DNA of 64,000 nt from Azonexaceae bacterium (GTDB lineage Bacteria; Pseudomonadota; Gammaproteobacteria; Burkholderiales; Rhodocyclaceae), in contig JAAXVL010000001.1 of assembly GCA_013335535.1 (NCBI GenBank), positions 389,764 through 453,763 on the forward strand, in the 5' to 3' direction. Below, piece by piece: positions 39,784 to 47,926 of this stretch (position 1 is the stretch's first letter; each line of letters begins with the position of its first letter). The translations under genes were made by a program, and so were the position numbers. The notes below the pieces were generated by a model. It searched no databases, was not told the DNA's origin, and was given only the letters and a program-made list of their open reading frames with translations.

Positions 39784-40233
39784 ATCATTCTCCCGATCAT
39801 AGAGTCAGAAGGCGCTGCGCATATCGCCCGCATGTACAACAGGGCTTGCTTATGCAAAACACCAGTAAATCGCATCGAGATTGCTTATAGCAGTTGGCGT
39901 GCCAGTGTCTGGGTAATTCGAATGATGGCTTTATATTCAAAGCGTTTAACAATCGTTAACCGTCGGGGCTCTGGAACGAGGTTCTGGACTGTAAATTAAT
40001 CCGACACTTCTGAGCGTGGTTTGAACGGTGTCCGGGCTGGGTTGGGCTCGCCATTCAGGCTAGATACCCGGCCATTTTCTTGGACCCTGGGTGTCGGCTA
40101 TGCGGCGAATCATGGAGCTCCTTGCTGCAGAACGGCCTGCAGGTTCGCGAGCGCCTCTCGGTGGCATGCGGACAGAAGCCTTATGCCCCCCGGTTATCCA
40201 ACGGCGAGGACGCGATGTCCGTTCGCAAGATTT

Positions 40234-40265
40234 CATTTTTGTCGTTTTTTTCCGGTTGACCGTAG
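40234..40265 (+). repeat. Dispersed element, copy h
   Basis: TTCCGGTTGACCGTAG at 40250-40265, one mismatch, with arm CATTTTTGTCGTTTTT. Confidence 0.85.
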
Positions 40266-40306
40266 AAAGCTCGATCGAACGTGGAAAGTGGCCCGAACAG
40301 CCAGAC

Positions 40307-40468
40307 TCAGTGCAGGAAACTCTCGGAGACGATGCCGTGGCGGATCAGCTTGTCGTACAGCGTTTTCTTAGGCGTGTGAAGCACATCGGCCGCCTAGGCG
40401 GCCTTGCCGCTGCCGGGTTCGCCGTTGAGCAGGATGTCGACGCCAGTCGGGAGGAAAACGCCTGGTTT
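40307..40468 (-). pseudogene. Remnant of a sigma-54-dependent response regulator
   Basis: In one minus-strand frame: VFLPTGVDILLNGEPGSGKA, where GEPGSGK looks like the Walker A of a NtrC/DctD-type AAA+ domain, then an in-frame TAG. The same frame then gives AADVLHTPKKTLYDKLIRHG followed by IVSESFLH and a stop, which looks like the Fis-type helix-turn-helix end of DctD-like regulators. The middle, normally about 250 residues, is missing. An internally deleted, decayed gene. The family match is by eye. Confidence 0.6.
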
Positions 40469-40496
40469 TCGGCCATGACCGTCGTCCGCGTACCCC

Positions 40497-40555
40497 TACG
40501 CAATCTAACGTATTTCTCCCGAACTACCCCGGTCGTAATCTGGCGCTGCACTGCA
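40497..40555 (+). promoter_or_regulatory. urtA promoter module with TACGCAA dyad
   Basis: TACGCAA (40497-40503), 2 bases, TAACGTA (40506-40512): a 7-2-7 dyad like those bound by NarL/FixJ-type regulators. A putative -10 TAATCT lies at 40536-40541, 34 bp centre to centre. TGCACTGCA follows at 40547-40555. The module aligns without gaps to 46260-46318 (40 of 59 identical by hand count). Confidence 0.6.
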
Positions 40556-40595
40556 ACAACGCAGTTTGACCAGACACCCAAACCGAGGAGCTTCC

Positions 40596-41858
40596 ATGAG
40601 CAATCGTCGCAACTTCATCAAGGCAACCGTTCTTGCCGCCGCCCTGTCGTCTATCGGCATGGCCGCCCACGCCGCCGACACCATCAAGGTTGGCGTGCTG
40701 CATTCCCTGTCCGGCACCATGGCCATTTCCGAGACCGCGCTCAAGGAAACCGTGCTGATGACCATCGAGGAAATCAACAAGGCCGGCGGCGTGATGGGCA
40801 AGAAGCTCGAGCCGGTCGTCGTCGACCCGGCTTCCAACTGGCCGCTGTTCGCCGAAAAGGCCCGCCAGCTGCTGACCAAGGACAAGGTTGCCGTCACCTT
40901 CGGCTGCTGGACTTCCGTTTCCCGCAAGTCCGTGCTGCCGGTTTACAAGGAACTGAACGGCCTGCTCTTCTATCCCGTCCAGTACGAAGGTGAAGAGCTT
41001 GAAAAGAACGTTTTCTACACCGGCGCCGCGCCCAACCAGCAAGCCATTCCGGCCGTCGAATACCTGATGTCCAAGGACGGTGGCGAAGCCAAGCGCTTCG
41101 TGCTGCTCGGCACCGACTACGTCTATCCGCGCACCACCAACAAGATCCTGCGCGCCTTCCTGAAGTCCAAGGGCGTGGCTGACGCCGACATCATGGAAGA
41201 CTACACGCCGTTCGGCCACAGCGATTACCAGACCATCATCGCCAAGATCAAGAAGTTCGCCTCCGAAGGCAAGAAGACCGCCGTCGTGTCGACCATCAAC
41301 GGCGACTCCAACGTGCCGTTCTACAAGGAACTCGGCAACGCCGGCCTGAAGGCCACCGATGTGCCGGTCGTCGCCTTCTCGGTCGGCGAGGAAGAACTGC
41401 GCGGCGTCGATACCAAGCCGCTGGTCGGCCATCTGGCATCGTGGAACTACTTCATGTCGCTCAAGAACCCGGAAAACGACAAGTTCGTGAAGATGTACCG
41501 CGACTGGGCCAAGAAGGCCAAGCTGCCGAACGCCGACAAGGTCGTCACCAACGACCCGATGGAAGCCACCTACATCGGTATCCACATGTGGAAGCAGGCC
41601 GTCGAGAAGGCCAAGTCGACCGACACCGACAAGGTCATTGCCGCCATGGCCGGCCAGACCTTCAAGGCGCCGAGCGGCATTGTCTCGAAGATGGACGAGA
41701 GGAACCACCACCTGCACAAGTCGGTGTTCATTGGCGAAGTGAAGGCCGACGGCCAGTTCAACGTCGTCTGGAAGACGCCCGGCCCGGTCAAGGCCCAGCC
41801 GTGGAGCCCGTTCATCGCCGGCAACGACAAGAAGAAGGACGAGCCGGAAATGAAGTGA
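40596..41858 (+). CDS. urtA: Urea ABC transporter substrate-binding protein UrtA
   Basis: 420 aa. Signal peptide 1-27 (MSNRRNFIKATVLAAALSSI, cut near AHA-AD). The mature part is a type I periplasmic binding fold: KVGVLHSLSGTMAISETALK, TFGCWTSVSRKSVLPVYKEL, LLFYPVQYEGEE, LGTDYVYPRTTNKIL. This set of motifs is specific to the UrtA/FmdD branch. ATG at 40596 follows GAGGAGC. A strong terminator follows, and urtBCDE lie 4.5 kb away, so UrtA is made from its own transcript; that also lets the binding protein be in excess. Confidence 0.95.
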   Translation: MSNRRNFIKATVLAAALSSIGMAAHAADTIKVGVLHSLSGTMAISETALKETVLMTIEEINKAGGVMGKKLEPVVVDPASNWPLFAEKARQLLTKDKVAVTFGCWTSVSRKSVLPVYKELNGLLFYPVQYEGEELEKNVFYTGAAPNQQAIPAVEYLMSKDGGEAKRFVLLGTDYVYPRTTNKILRAFLKSKGVADADIMEDYTPFGHSDYQTIIAKIKKFASEGKKTAVVSTINGDSNVPFYKELGNAGLKATDVPVVAFSVGEEELRGVDTKPLVGHLASWNYFMSLKNPENDKFVKMYRDWAKKAKLPNADKVVTNDPMEATYIGIHMWKQAVEKAKSTDTDKVIAAMAGQTFKAPSGIVSKMDERNHHLHKSVFIGEVKADGQFNVVWKTPGPVKAQPWSPFIAGNDKKKDEPEMK

Positions 41859-41884
41859 TCCGGATCGACTGTCAGTCGCAGAAA

Positions 41885-41907
41885 CGGGGGCTTCGGCCCC
41901 CGTTTTT
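41885..41907 (+). terminator. Rho-independent terminator of urtA
   Basis: CGGGGGC (41885-41891), TTCG tetraloop, GCCCCCG (41896-41902), then TTTTT. Confidence 0.92.
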
Positions 41908-41938
41908 CATTTTGGGCAAAATTTCCGGTTGACCGTGG
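41907..41938 (+). repeat. Dispersed element, copy i
   Basis: Perfect core at 41923-41938; arm CATTTTGGGCAAAAT. It starts immediately after the T-run of the urtA terminator. Confidence 0.92.
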
Positions 41939-42335
41939 AAGGCTGGTTTCCGAGAGCTGCGTTCGGCCATCACCTGCCGTTGGCAGCTACGTTTGGATTT
42001 ATAAGGTTGAGCGGGAGCAAACAGCCGCTTTACGGCGACGAAGTTGGAACCTGATTTGGCTCTAGCCGGCCAAAAGCAGTCTTCAAGAAAAGTTACCGAG
42101 AGCGGCCATTGGGTGAATCTTGAATTATGCTATTGAATTATTCTTGGCTGGTTTGGCGGCATCCGATATTGGTGTACGCTCCGTCATCTCGTCAGTCTCC
42201 AGCACAAAGGATGAACCAGGTCGTGATGTGCCAATCGGCTCAAGAATGCGAAAAGCATGAGATAAATGGCAATTCATCCGGGGGCACCTCAATGAGGCCT
42301 GATATGCGAGGCCCCTGTCTTTAAAGAGCAAGTCA

Positions 42336-43442
42336 ATGAGTTATGTGATTCAAATCTGGGATACCCCAGCAAAGCTTCCGGCCCCCGCCACACTCGAGGC
42401 TGCCTCCCGGCTGCTCGATCAATTGCAGCAGCAAACGGCGCAGCACAAGAAATTTCGTCTTCTGGCGCTGCGGCTGACGCTACGCTACCCCTGCATCTGC
42501 TCGCCCCGGACCGAAGAGATACCGGAATCCGAATGGGCTTGGAGCGACGGGCCACTCGACGGCAAGACCGACGCCGCGGTCTTTGCACTGGGGATCAATC
42601 CGGAAATGCTGGATGCCGTCTTGCCGTTTGTGGTCGGACAGGCACGCCTGTTCGGGCTCAATGTCATGGACGCACAGGCGGGAGTCGTCTATCTGGGCGA
42701 TGGTCGACGTCTGACAGTGGCTGCGCCGCCGACTTCGCCGGCGGAAAAAAATTACGATGACGTGCCAAAGCGGGCTGCCCTGGAACAAATCGTCTTCGAG
42801 CGCCTGACCCCTTTTCTCGCCGAACACGGCTTCAAGGCAAGAAAAAGCGATCGTAGTTTCAAAACCGTTTTTCCCAACGGATGGCATGTGCTGTACATTG
42901 GCAGCACCGACATGTGGCCTCTAAATGTGCCCTTCTGTCTGAATGTCGAAAGTCGCTTTCACGAGGTCACCAACCTTGTTTCCTCGATTGCCTGGCCAGA
43001 CAAGCCTCTTGATCAAGTGAAGCTGTCTTTTACGACCTCTGCAGGTCAACCCAAATGGATGGACGAGATTGGTCCCTTCCAGGGAACCGACAAAGGGTAT
43101 GTCGTGCGGAGTTACTCAGAAATCGACGGGGTGATCGAACACCTTCTCGGGAAGTTACAGACTCGCTTGCTGCCAATGCTGGAACAATACAAAACGATCA
43201 GCGGCCTGGATCAAGTCCTCAATCCGGACCCGGTCACCGACTCGGTTTTTTTCACCAGTTTCAGTAGCGGTTCAGATCACATTGTGACCGCCTATCTGGC
43301 GAAAAACCCTCGTCTGGAAGCCTTGTGCGAGGAGTTCTTCGCCCAGGTCGCGCATTTGCCAAAAGACCTGAGTCTTGTAGGGCCGACGCTAAAGTGCATC
43401 GAGTATGTGAGAAGTCGGACTGAACGGGAAAGTCCGCTCTGA
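42336..43442 (+). CDS. Hypothetical protein, two-part
   Basis: 368 aa, not recognised with confidence. The first 125 residues (MSYVIQIWDTPAKLPAPATL, VVYLGDGRRLTVAAPP) resemble an N-terminal module seen in scattered proteobacterial hypothetical proteins. The rest (ALEQIVFERLTPFLAEHGFK, FCLNVESRFHEVTN) recalls DUF4304-type proteins, some of which sit near toxin/immunity loci. No signal peptide or membrane segment. It has its own AT-rich leader and lies within the gap that separates urtA from urtB, so it may be an insertion there. Function unknown. Confidence 0.6.
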   Translation: MSYVIQIWDTPAKLPAPATLEAASRLLDQLQQQTAQHKKFRLLALRLTLRYPCICSPRTEEIPESEWAWSDGPLDGKTDAAVFALGINPEMLDAVLPFVVGQARLFGLNVMDAQAGVVYLGDGRRLTVAAPPTSPAEKNYDDVPKRAALEQIVFERLTPFLAEHGFKARKSDRSFKTVFPNGWHVLYIGSTDMWPLNVPFCLNVESRFHEVTNLVSSIAWPDKPLDQVKLSFTTSAGQPKWMDEIGPFQGTDKGYVVRSYSEIDGVIEHLLGKLQTRLLPMLEQYKTISGLDQVLNPDPVTDSVFFTSFSSGSDHIVTAYLAKNPRLEALCEEFFAQVAHLPKDLSLVGPTLKCIEYVRSRTERESPL

Positions 43443-43573
43443 TCAATTGACCAGATAATGAATGACCGCTCTCTCAAATACTGAATTTCCGCTTTGGGCA
43501 CTTTTCCGCCATAAGCCGTCAGGCTCAACAGCAAATTCGGCTCCCTTCGTCGTGACTTCACTCTGGCCAGATT

Positions 43574-43606
43574 TGGATTTTGGCCATTTTTTCCGGTTGA
43601 CCGTGG
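43574..43606 (+). repeat. Dispersed element, copy j
   Basis: Perfect core at 43591-43606; arm GGATTTTGGCCATTTT, nearly identical to copy d. It lies between convergent genes. Confidence 0.92.
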
Positions 43607-43639
43607 GATCGGCTTCGGGGCTTGTTCTGGCGGCGTTTT

Positions 43640-45229
43640 CTATTGCCCGGGCCCGATGTAGTGAGCGCAGCCGTTCTTGCCGGCGTGCTTGGCCTTGTAG
43701 AGGGCGCGGTCGGCGTTTTCCAGTAGGGCTTCGAGGGTTCTGCCGGCGAGTGGGTAGATGGCGATGCCGATGCTGGCGGAGACGTTGGTGGTGATGCCGG
43801 GGTAGGGCTGGCGGAGGGCGTCGCGCAGGCGGTTTGCCGTTTCGCTGGCGTCGTCGAAGTCGGCGTTCCAGAGCAGGATGGAGAATTCGTCGCCGCCCAT
43901 GCGCGCGGCGACGTCCGAGGCACGAATGGTCTCGTTGATGCGCTCGGAGGCGATCTTGAGCAGGGTGTCGCCGGCCGGGTGGCCGGCTTCGTCGTTGACC
44001 AGCTTGAAGTTGTCGAGATCGATGGCGAGGACGGCGAGGATGGCGCCTTCGCGTTGGGCGGCGGCGATCTGGTGGTGGAGCAGTTCGTAGAAAAAGGCGC
44101 GGTTGGCGAGGCCGGTCAGGCCATCGTGATAGGCGCGGTGTTTGACTTCGTCCATGAGCCGGGCGGCCTGGAGCATCGCCTGGCCGACGGCTTCGGCTTC
44201 GTCGAGCTGGATGTCGGGGAGGTTGACCGGCTGGCCGTTGCCGAGGGCGAGGGCCGCATCGTTGAGTTGCTTGACGGAGGCAATGACCCGGTTGGTCAGG
44301 ATGCCGGCGATCCAGGCGCCGATGGCGAAGAGGGTCAGCGCCGCGAGCAGGATGCCGGCGAGCAACCGGTAGAGGCTGCCTTCGAGATTGGCCTTGGGGG
44401 CGCCGATGACGACGGACCAGCCCCAGGTCGGCGAGCGGACGAAGGAGGTGGCGACCGGGATGTTGTCCTTGGTCATGGATTCGAGCGATCCGCGTTCGCT
44501 TTCGCGAATGGCGGCCACCAGTTCGGGGACGGCCTGTTCGCCGACGAAGCGCTCCGCGTCCCGGCTCCGGGCGACGATGGTGCCGGTGCGGTCGAGGACG
44601 GCGATCAGCCAGCCGTCCTTGGGCGGGTGACGGGCGACTATTTCGGCCAGGCGTTTGGGCGACAGGCCGATGCTGAGGGCGTAGATGACCTCGTCTTCAC
44701 GGAATACCGGGACGGCCATGGCGAGCAGATGGGATTTGGTCACCGGTCCGACGAAGATATTGGAGAGAGCCGTATTGCCGGTCCGGAAAACCTCGCTGAG
44801 TTCGGCCGGATTGCCTTTCGCCGGTAGCGGGGCGCCAAAGGGGCGCAGGGTGTTGACCAGTTGCCGTTCGCCTTTGTCGAGCAGGACGTAGTTGTAGATG
44901 GTCTGCGATCGCAGGGCGTCGCGGGCGACCCGGTGGAAGTTGCGCAGATCGCCCTTGCGCAGGGATTCGGCGGTGGCCAGGACGTTCAGGGCGGCCTCGA
45001 TGGACGAGAGTTCCAGATCGATTTCGGCGGAAACTTTCTGCGCCAGCAAGATCGTTTCGCCATAGATCTTGGCTTTTTCCAGCTGGTAATTGGAATGAGC
45101 CAGGTAGGCAAACACCAGCGCGGCCGGCAGGACGCAAGCGGCAACGAGGAAATAGAGACTGCTGCGCAGCGAATAGTGTTTGAGCGGCGCGCTTGCCGGG
45201 TCGCCGACGGGCGAGACTTGTTGAGACAT
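43640..45229 (-). CDS. Diguanylate cyclase with periplasmic Cache sensor
   Basis: 529 aa. Membrane segment near 25-45 (SLYFLVAACVLPAALVFAYL), a periplasmic double-Cache-like domain to about 285, a second membrane segment near 295-320, a HAMP-like stretch, then a GGDEF domain from about 375 (YHDGLTGLANRAFFYELLHH). The active site reads MGGDEF, and the inhibitory RxxD (RASD) lies five residues before it, so it should make c-di-GMP with product inhibition. No EAL domain. ATG at 45229 follows AGGGGGC. Ligand unknown. Unusually, it lies between urtA and urtB. Confidence 0.93.
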   Translation of the reverse strand: MSQQVSPVGDPASAPLKHYSLRSSLYFLVAACVLPAALVFAYLAHSNYQLEKAKIYGETILLAQKVSAEIDLELSSIEAALNVLATAESLRKGDLRNFHRVARDALRSQTIYNYVLLDKGERQLVNTLRPFGAPLPAKGNPAELSEVFRTGNTALSNIFVGPVTKSHLLAMAVPVFREDEVIYALSIGLSPKRLAEIVARHPPKDGWLIAVLDRTGTIVARSRDAERFVGEQAVPELVAAIRESERGSLESMTKDNIPVATSFVRSPTWGWSVVIGAPKANLEGSLYRLLAGILLAALTLFAIGAWIAGILTNRVIASVKQLNDAALALGNGQPVNLPDIQLDEAEAVGQAMLQAARLMDEVKHRAYHDGLTGLANRAFFYELLHHQIAAAQREGAILAVLAIDLDNFKLVNDEAGHPAGDTLLKIASERINETIRASDVAARMGGDEFSILLWNADFDDASETANRLRDALRQPYPGITTNVSASIGIAIYPLAGRTLEALLENADRALYKAKHAGKNGCAHYIGPGQ

Positions 45230-45594
45230 ATGCCCCCTGTTCCTGCGTCTGGGTGACACCGGGCGCTGCCGGTTCAACCCGAGGCGAGGCAGTTCGAGAA
45301 TTTCCTGAAAGCCGCCTGCTATCGCTGAAGCTGGAAATGCTTCAAAACAGATTCGTATGCAAAAAATGACATTGCGCTATCAGTTTAAGCCTGAATTGCC
45401 TGTTCGCCGAGAATAAAATGCATTTTGAATTTGACCCGTTTTCCCGGTTGACCGTGGGGCAGGCTGCGGTTTGCTGGGCGGGGCTCATCACGGGCGCGGC
45501 GGGGGGCTCGTCGCCGACGAATCGCTTGGGGGAGGGGCTCGCAGAGGGAGGCGGAGGCGTGGCGGTCTGTCAAACCGCTGCCTCCGGGGGGGCA
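45230..45594. other. 365-bp intergenic region
   Basis: Contains repeat copy k at 45423-45457 and the leader of the diguanylate cyclase. Nothing else is supported; small open frames crossing the repeat look spurious. Confidence 0.6.
45423..45457 (+). repeat. Dispersed element, copy k
   Basis: TCCCGGTTGACCGTGG at 45442-45457, one mismatch; arm TTTTGAATTTGACCCGTT is diverged. Confidence 0.8.
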
Positions 45595-45813
45595 TCAGAC
45601 GCGCAGCAGCGCCTTTACCAGGCGTTCCGACAACTGGTCTTCGGTGAATTGCGGGGTGTTGGGCGGGTAGAGCGAGTTTTCCTCGATCTCGAAACCCTCG
45701 GCGGCGGCCAGGGCGCGGAGCTCCTTGATTTTCAGGCAGGCTTTCAACTGGGTGGCCAGTTCGGGATTGCCCCTGGCTTTATCGGAAAACGCTTTGATCG
45801 GTGCAATGGACAT
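45595..45813 (-). CDS. Nif11-like small protein
   Basis: 72 aa, ATG behind CCAGGAGAAATC. IKAFSDKARGNPELATQLKA, then ALAAAEGFEIEENSLYP: the Nif11 pattern, known from a conserved protein of nitrogen-fixation loci and as leader peptides of some ribosomally made natural products. There is no Gly-Gly cleavage site followed by a core peptide and no modifying enzyme nearby, so the nif-type reading fits better. The next gene upstream also recalls nif-associated families. Function unknown. Confidence 0.75.
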   Translation of the reverse strand: MSIAPIKAFSDKARGNPELATQLKACLKIKELRALAAAEGFEIEENSLYPPNTPQFTEDQLSERLVKALLRV

Positions 45814-45861
45814 GATTTCTCCTGGGGTTAGAGCGGAACAAAGGCGTTCCAGTGACGGCGG

Positions 45862-46143
45862 TCAGGCCGGGTAATCGATCGATTCCGGGTCGTCGTCGCC
45901 GTTCTGGATGAGCGCCTGAGCCAGACGGCCGTCCGGGTGGTAGCGGTAGTCGTGGCTCACCTCGATCTCGCCATAGACCAACTTCTCGCAACGCGTCAGC
46001 AAGCCGGCGGCGTCGTACAGGCCGCGGTAGAAGGTATTGCGGTTGCGCATGTCCTCGACGGCCAGCTCGCCGACCAGATTGAGGGGCAGACGGGCGCCGC
46101 TGTAGCTTGTGAAATAACGAGTCGTGAGTTCGGATTGGCTCAT
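45862..46143 (-). CDS. Small DUF6156-like protein
   Basis: 93 aa. RYFTSYSGARLPLNLVGEL, FYRGLYDAAGLLTRCEKLVY GEIEVSHDYRYH (split), GRLAQALI, ending in an acidic tail. I recall this pattern as DUF6156, found next to nif genes and Nif11 proteins in betaproteobacteria; that link is from memory. It is transcribed with the Nif11-like gene 48 bp downstream. No nif structural genes are in this window. Confidence 0.55.
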   Translation of the reverse strand: MSQSELTTRYFTSYSGARLPLNLVGELAVEDMRNRNTFYRGLYDAAGLLTRCEKLVYGEIEVSHDYRYHPDGRLAQALIQNGDDDPESIDYPA

Positions 46144-46259
46144 GGCGGGTCGGGTTTGTCGGGTTGATCACAAAAACCCGTCAAAAAACGGGCTGAAAGC
46201 CTGATGAGCAATTTCAGGACCAGCTCCGCCGCGGCGCCCGGGCAGCTGCCTGCGCAGAC

Positions 46260-46318
46260 TACGCAATTCATCGTATTCCTGATCTCAGGCCCGCCCCGTA
46301 ACCTGTCGCTGCACTGCA
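46260..46318 (+). promoter_or_regulatory. urtB promoter module with TACGCAA dyad
   Basis: TACGCAA (46260-46266), 2 bases, CATCGTA (46269-46275). Putative -10 TAACCT at 46299-46304, 34 bp centre to centre from the dyad. TGCACTGCA at 46310-46318. The spacing is identical to the urtA module. Confidence 0.6.
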
Positions 46319-46339
46319 CAAATTGCGGACGGACCTTTG

Positions 46340-47917
46340 ATGAAAAAAACTCTAATTGCTTTATTGCTCAGCCTCGGCAGCCTGTCGGCGCAGGCGGCGC
46401 TCGACCCGGCGCAGGTGCGCCAGCTCGCCGCCGAGGATTCCAGCGAGAAGGTGGCGGCCATCCGCCAGCTGACGCAGACGGCCGACCCGGATGCCGTGCG
46501 TGTCCTCAAGGCCATGTCGGAAGACAGCCTGTTCCTGGCCGGCGACAAGGTGGTGATCATCGACGGCGACAAGGCTTTCGATGGCGCCACCGGCGAAGCG
46601 ATCAAGATGCCGGCCAACCCGGAATCGCCGACGGTCAATAACCGGATTCGCGGTGAACTGGCCAGCGCGCTGGCCGCGCTCAAGCTGTTCGATGCCGATG
46701 CCACCGTCCGCCTCGCCTCGGCCCAGAAACTGCAAAGCCAGGTGACGCCTGAAATGGCCCCGCTACTGGCGCGGGCGCTGGAGAAAGAAACCGACGCCCA
46801 GATCAAGGCGCTGCTCGTTCTCGCCCACGCCCAGGCCAACCTCGCCAACACCGACCCCGCCGCCCGCCTCGCTGCCGTCCAGGCGCTGGCCGAAACTTCC
46901 TCGCCCACCATCAAGAGCGTCCTCCTGCCGCTCACCGACAAGGCCGGCGAACCGGACGACAAGGTGCGCTACGAGGCCATCGCGGCGGTGAAAGCCATCG
47001 ACAGCCGGCTGGCCATCGCCGAGAACGTCGGCCGCGCCTTCTCCGGACTGTCGCTCGGCAGCATCCTGCTGCTTGGCGCGCTCGGTTTGGCCATCACCTA
47101 CGGTGTCATGGGCATCATCAACATGGCGCACGGCGAGCTGCTGATGGTCGGCGCCTACGCCACCTACGGCATGCAGACGCTGTTCCGCGCCTACTTCCCG
47201 AACGCCATCGACTGGTACCTGCCGGCCGCCATCCCGGTCGCCTTCTTCGCGGCGGCCGCCGTCGGCGTGCTCATGGAACGCACGGTGATCCGCTGGCTGT
47301 ACGGCCGCACGCTGGAAACCCTGCTCGCCACTTGGGGCATTTCGCTGGTGCTGATCCAGTCGGCGCGCGTGCTGTTCGGCGCGCAGAACGTCGAAGTCTC
47401 GAACCCGAGCTGGATGTCCGGCGGCATCGAAGTCATGCCCAACCTGATCCTGCCCTGGAACCGCATCATCATCGTCGGCTTCGCGATGTTCGTGCTCTTC
47501 CTCGTCTGGGTGCTCATGAACAAGACGCGCCTCGGCATGTTCGTCCGCGCCGTCACGCAGAATCGCCCGATGGCCGGCTGCGTCGGCGTCCCGACCTCGC
47601 GCATCGACACCATGGCCTTCGCCCTCGGCGCCGGCATCGCCGGACTGGGCGGCGTCGCGCTCTCCCAAATCTCCAACGTCGGCCCGGACATGGGTCAGGG
47701 CTACATCGTCGATTCCTTCATGGTCGTTGTCGTCGGCGGCGTCGGGCAACTCGCCGGCGCGGTCTGGGCGGCGCTCGGCCTGGGCATCTTCAGCAAGCTG
47801 CTTGAAGGCTGGGCCGGGGCGGTCATCGCCAAGATCAGCATCCTCGTCTGCATCATCATCTTCATCCAGAAGCGTCCGCAGGGCATCTTCGCCCTCAAGG
47901 GCCGCTTCGTCGAGTAA
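46340..47917 (+). CDS. urtB: Urea ABC transporter permease UrtB
   Basis: 525 aa. Signal peptide 1-21 (KKTLIALLLSLGSLSAQA), then about 200 periplasmic residues with HEAT-like helical pairs, characteristic of UrtB. A LivH-type permease with about eight helices follows from 240 (LGSILLLGALGLAITYGVMG, INMAHGELLMVGAYATYG, GLGGVALSQISNVGPDMGQG). ATG at 46340 is used; a TTG one codon earlier is possible. Start of the urtBCDE run, with a promoter module matching that of urtA. Confidence 0.95.
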   Translation: MKKTLIALLLSLGSLSAQAALDPAQVRQLAAEDSSEKVAAIRQLTQTADPDAVRVLKAMSEDSLFLAGDKVVIIDGDKAFDGATGEAIKMPANPESPTVNNRIRGELASALAALKLFDADATVRLASAQKLQSQVTPEMAPLLARALEKETDAQIKALLVLAHAQANLANTDPAARLAAVQALAETSSPTIKSVLLPLTDKAGEPDDKVRYEAIAAVKAIDSRLAIAENVGRAFSGLSLGSILLLGALGLAITYGVMGIINMAHGELLMVGAYATYGMQTLFRAYFPNAIDWYLPAAIPVAFFAAAAVGVLMERTVIRWLYGRTLETLLATWGISLVLIQSARVLFGAQNVEVSNPSWMSGGIEVMPNLILPWNRIIIVGFAMFVLFLVWVLMNKTRLGMFVRAVTQNRPMAGCVGVPTSRIDTMAFALGAGIAGLGGVALSQISNVGPDMGQGYIVDSFMVVVVGGVGQLAGAVWAALGLGIFSKLLEGWAGAVIAKISILVCIIIFIQKRPQGIFALKGRFVE

Positions 47918-47926
47918 GGCTGAACC

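Larger units (their letters stand above)
39784..40595. other. 812-bp intergenic region between the PEP-CTERM gene and urtA
   Basis: Holds, from left: the leader of the PEP-CTERM gene, an AT-richer part near 39890-40000, repeat copy h, a decayed sigma-54-regulator fragment on the minus strand (about 40307-40468), and the urtA promoter module (40497-40555). No intact gene is convincing. Confidence 0.7.
41859..42335. other. 477-bp intergenic region after urtA
   Basis: Contains the urtA terminator and repeat copy i at its left end. From about 42000 to 42335 the sequence is more AT-rich than its surroundings, with no supported gene. The short open frames here have poor codon use and no family motif. 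Confidence 0.6.

Noticed and set aside
46171-46192. Small hairpin CCCGT/ACGGG with a T-run on the minus strand, before the DUF6156-like gene
   Set aside because: Only 5 bp of stem, located upstream of a start instead of after a stop; no gene on that strand needs it.
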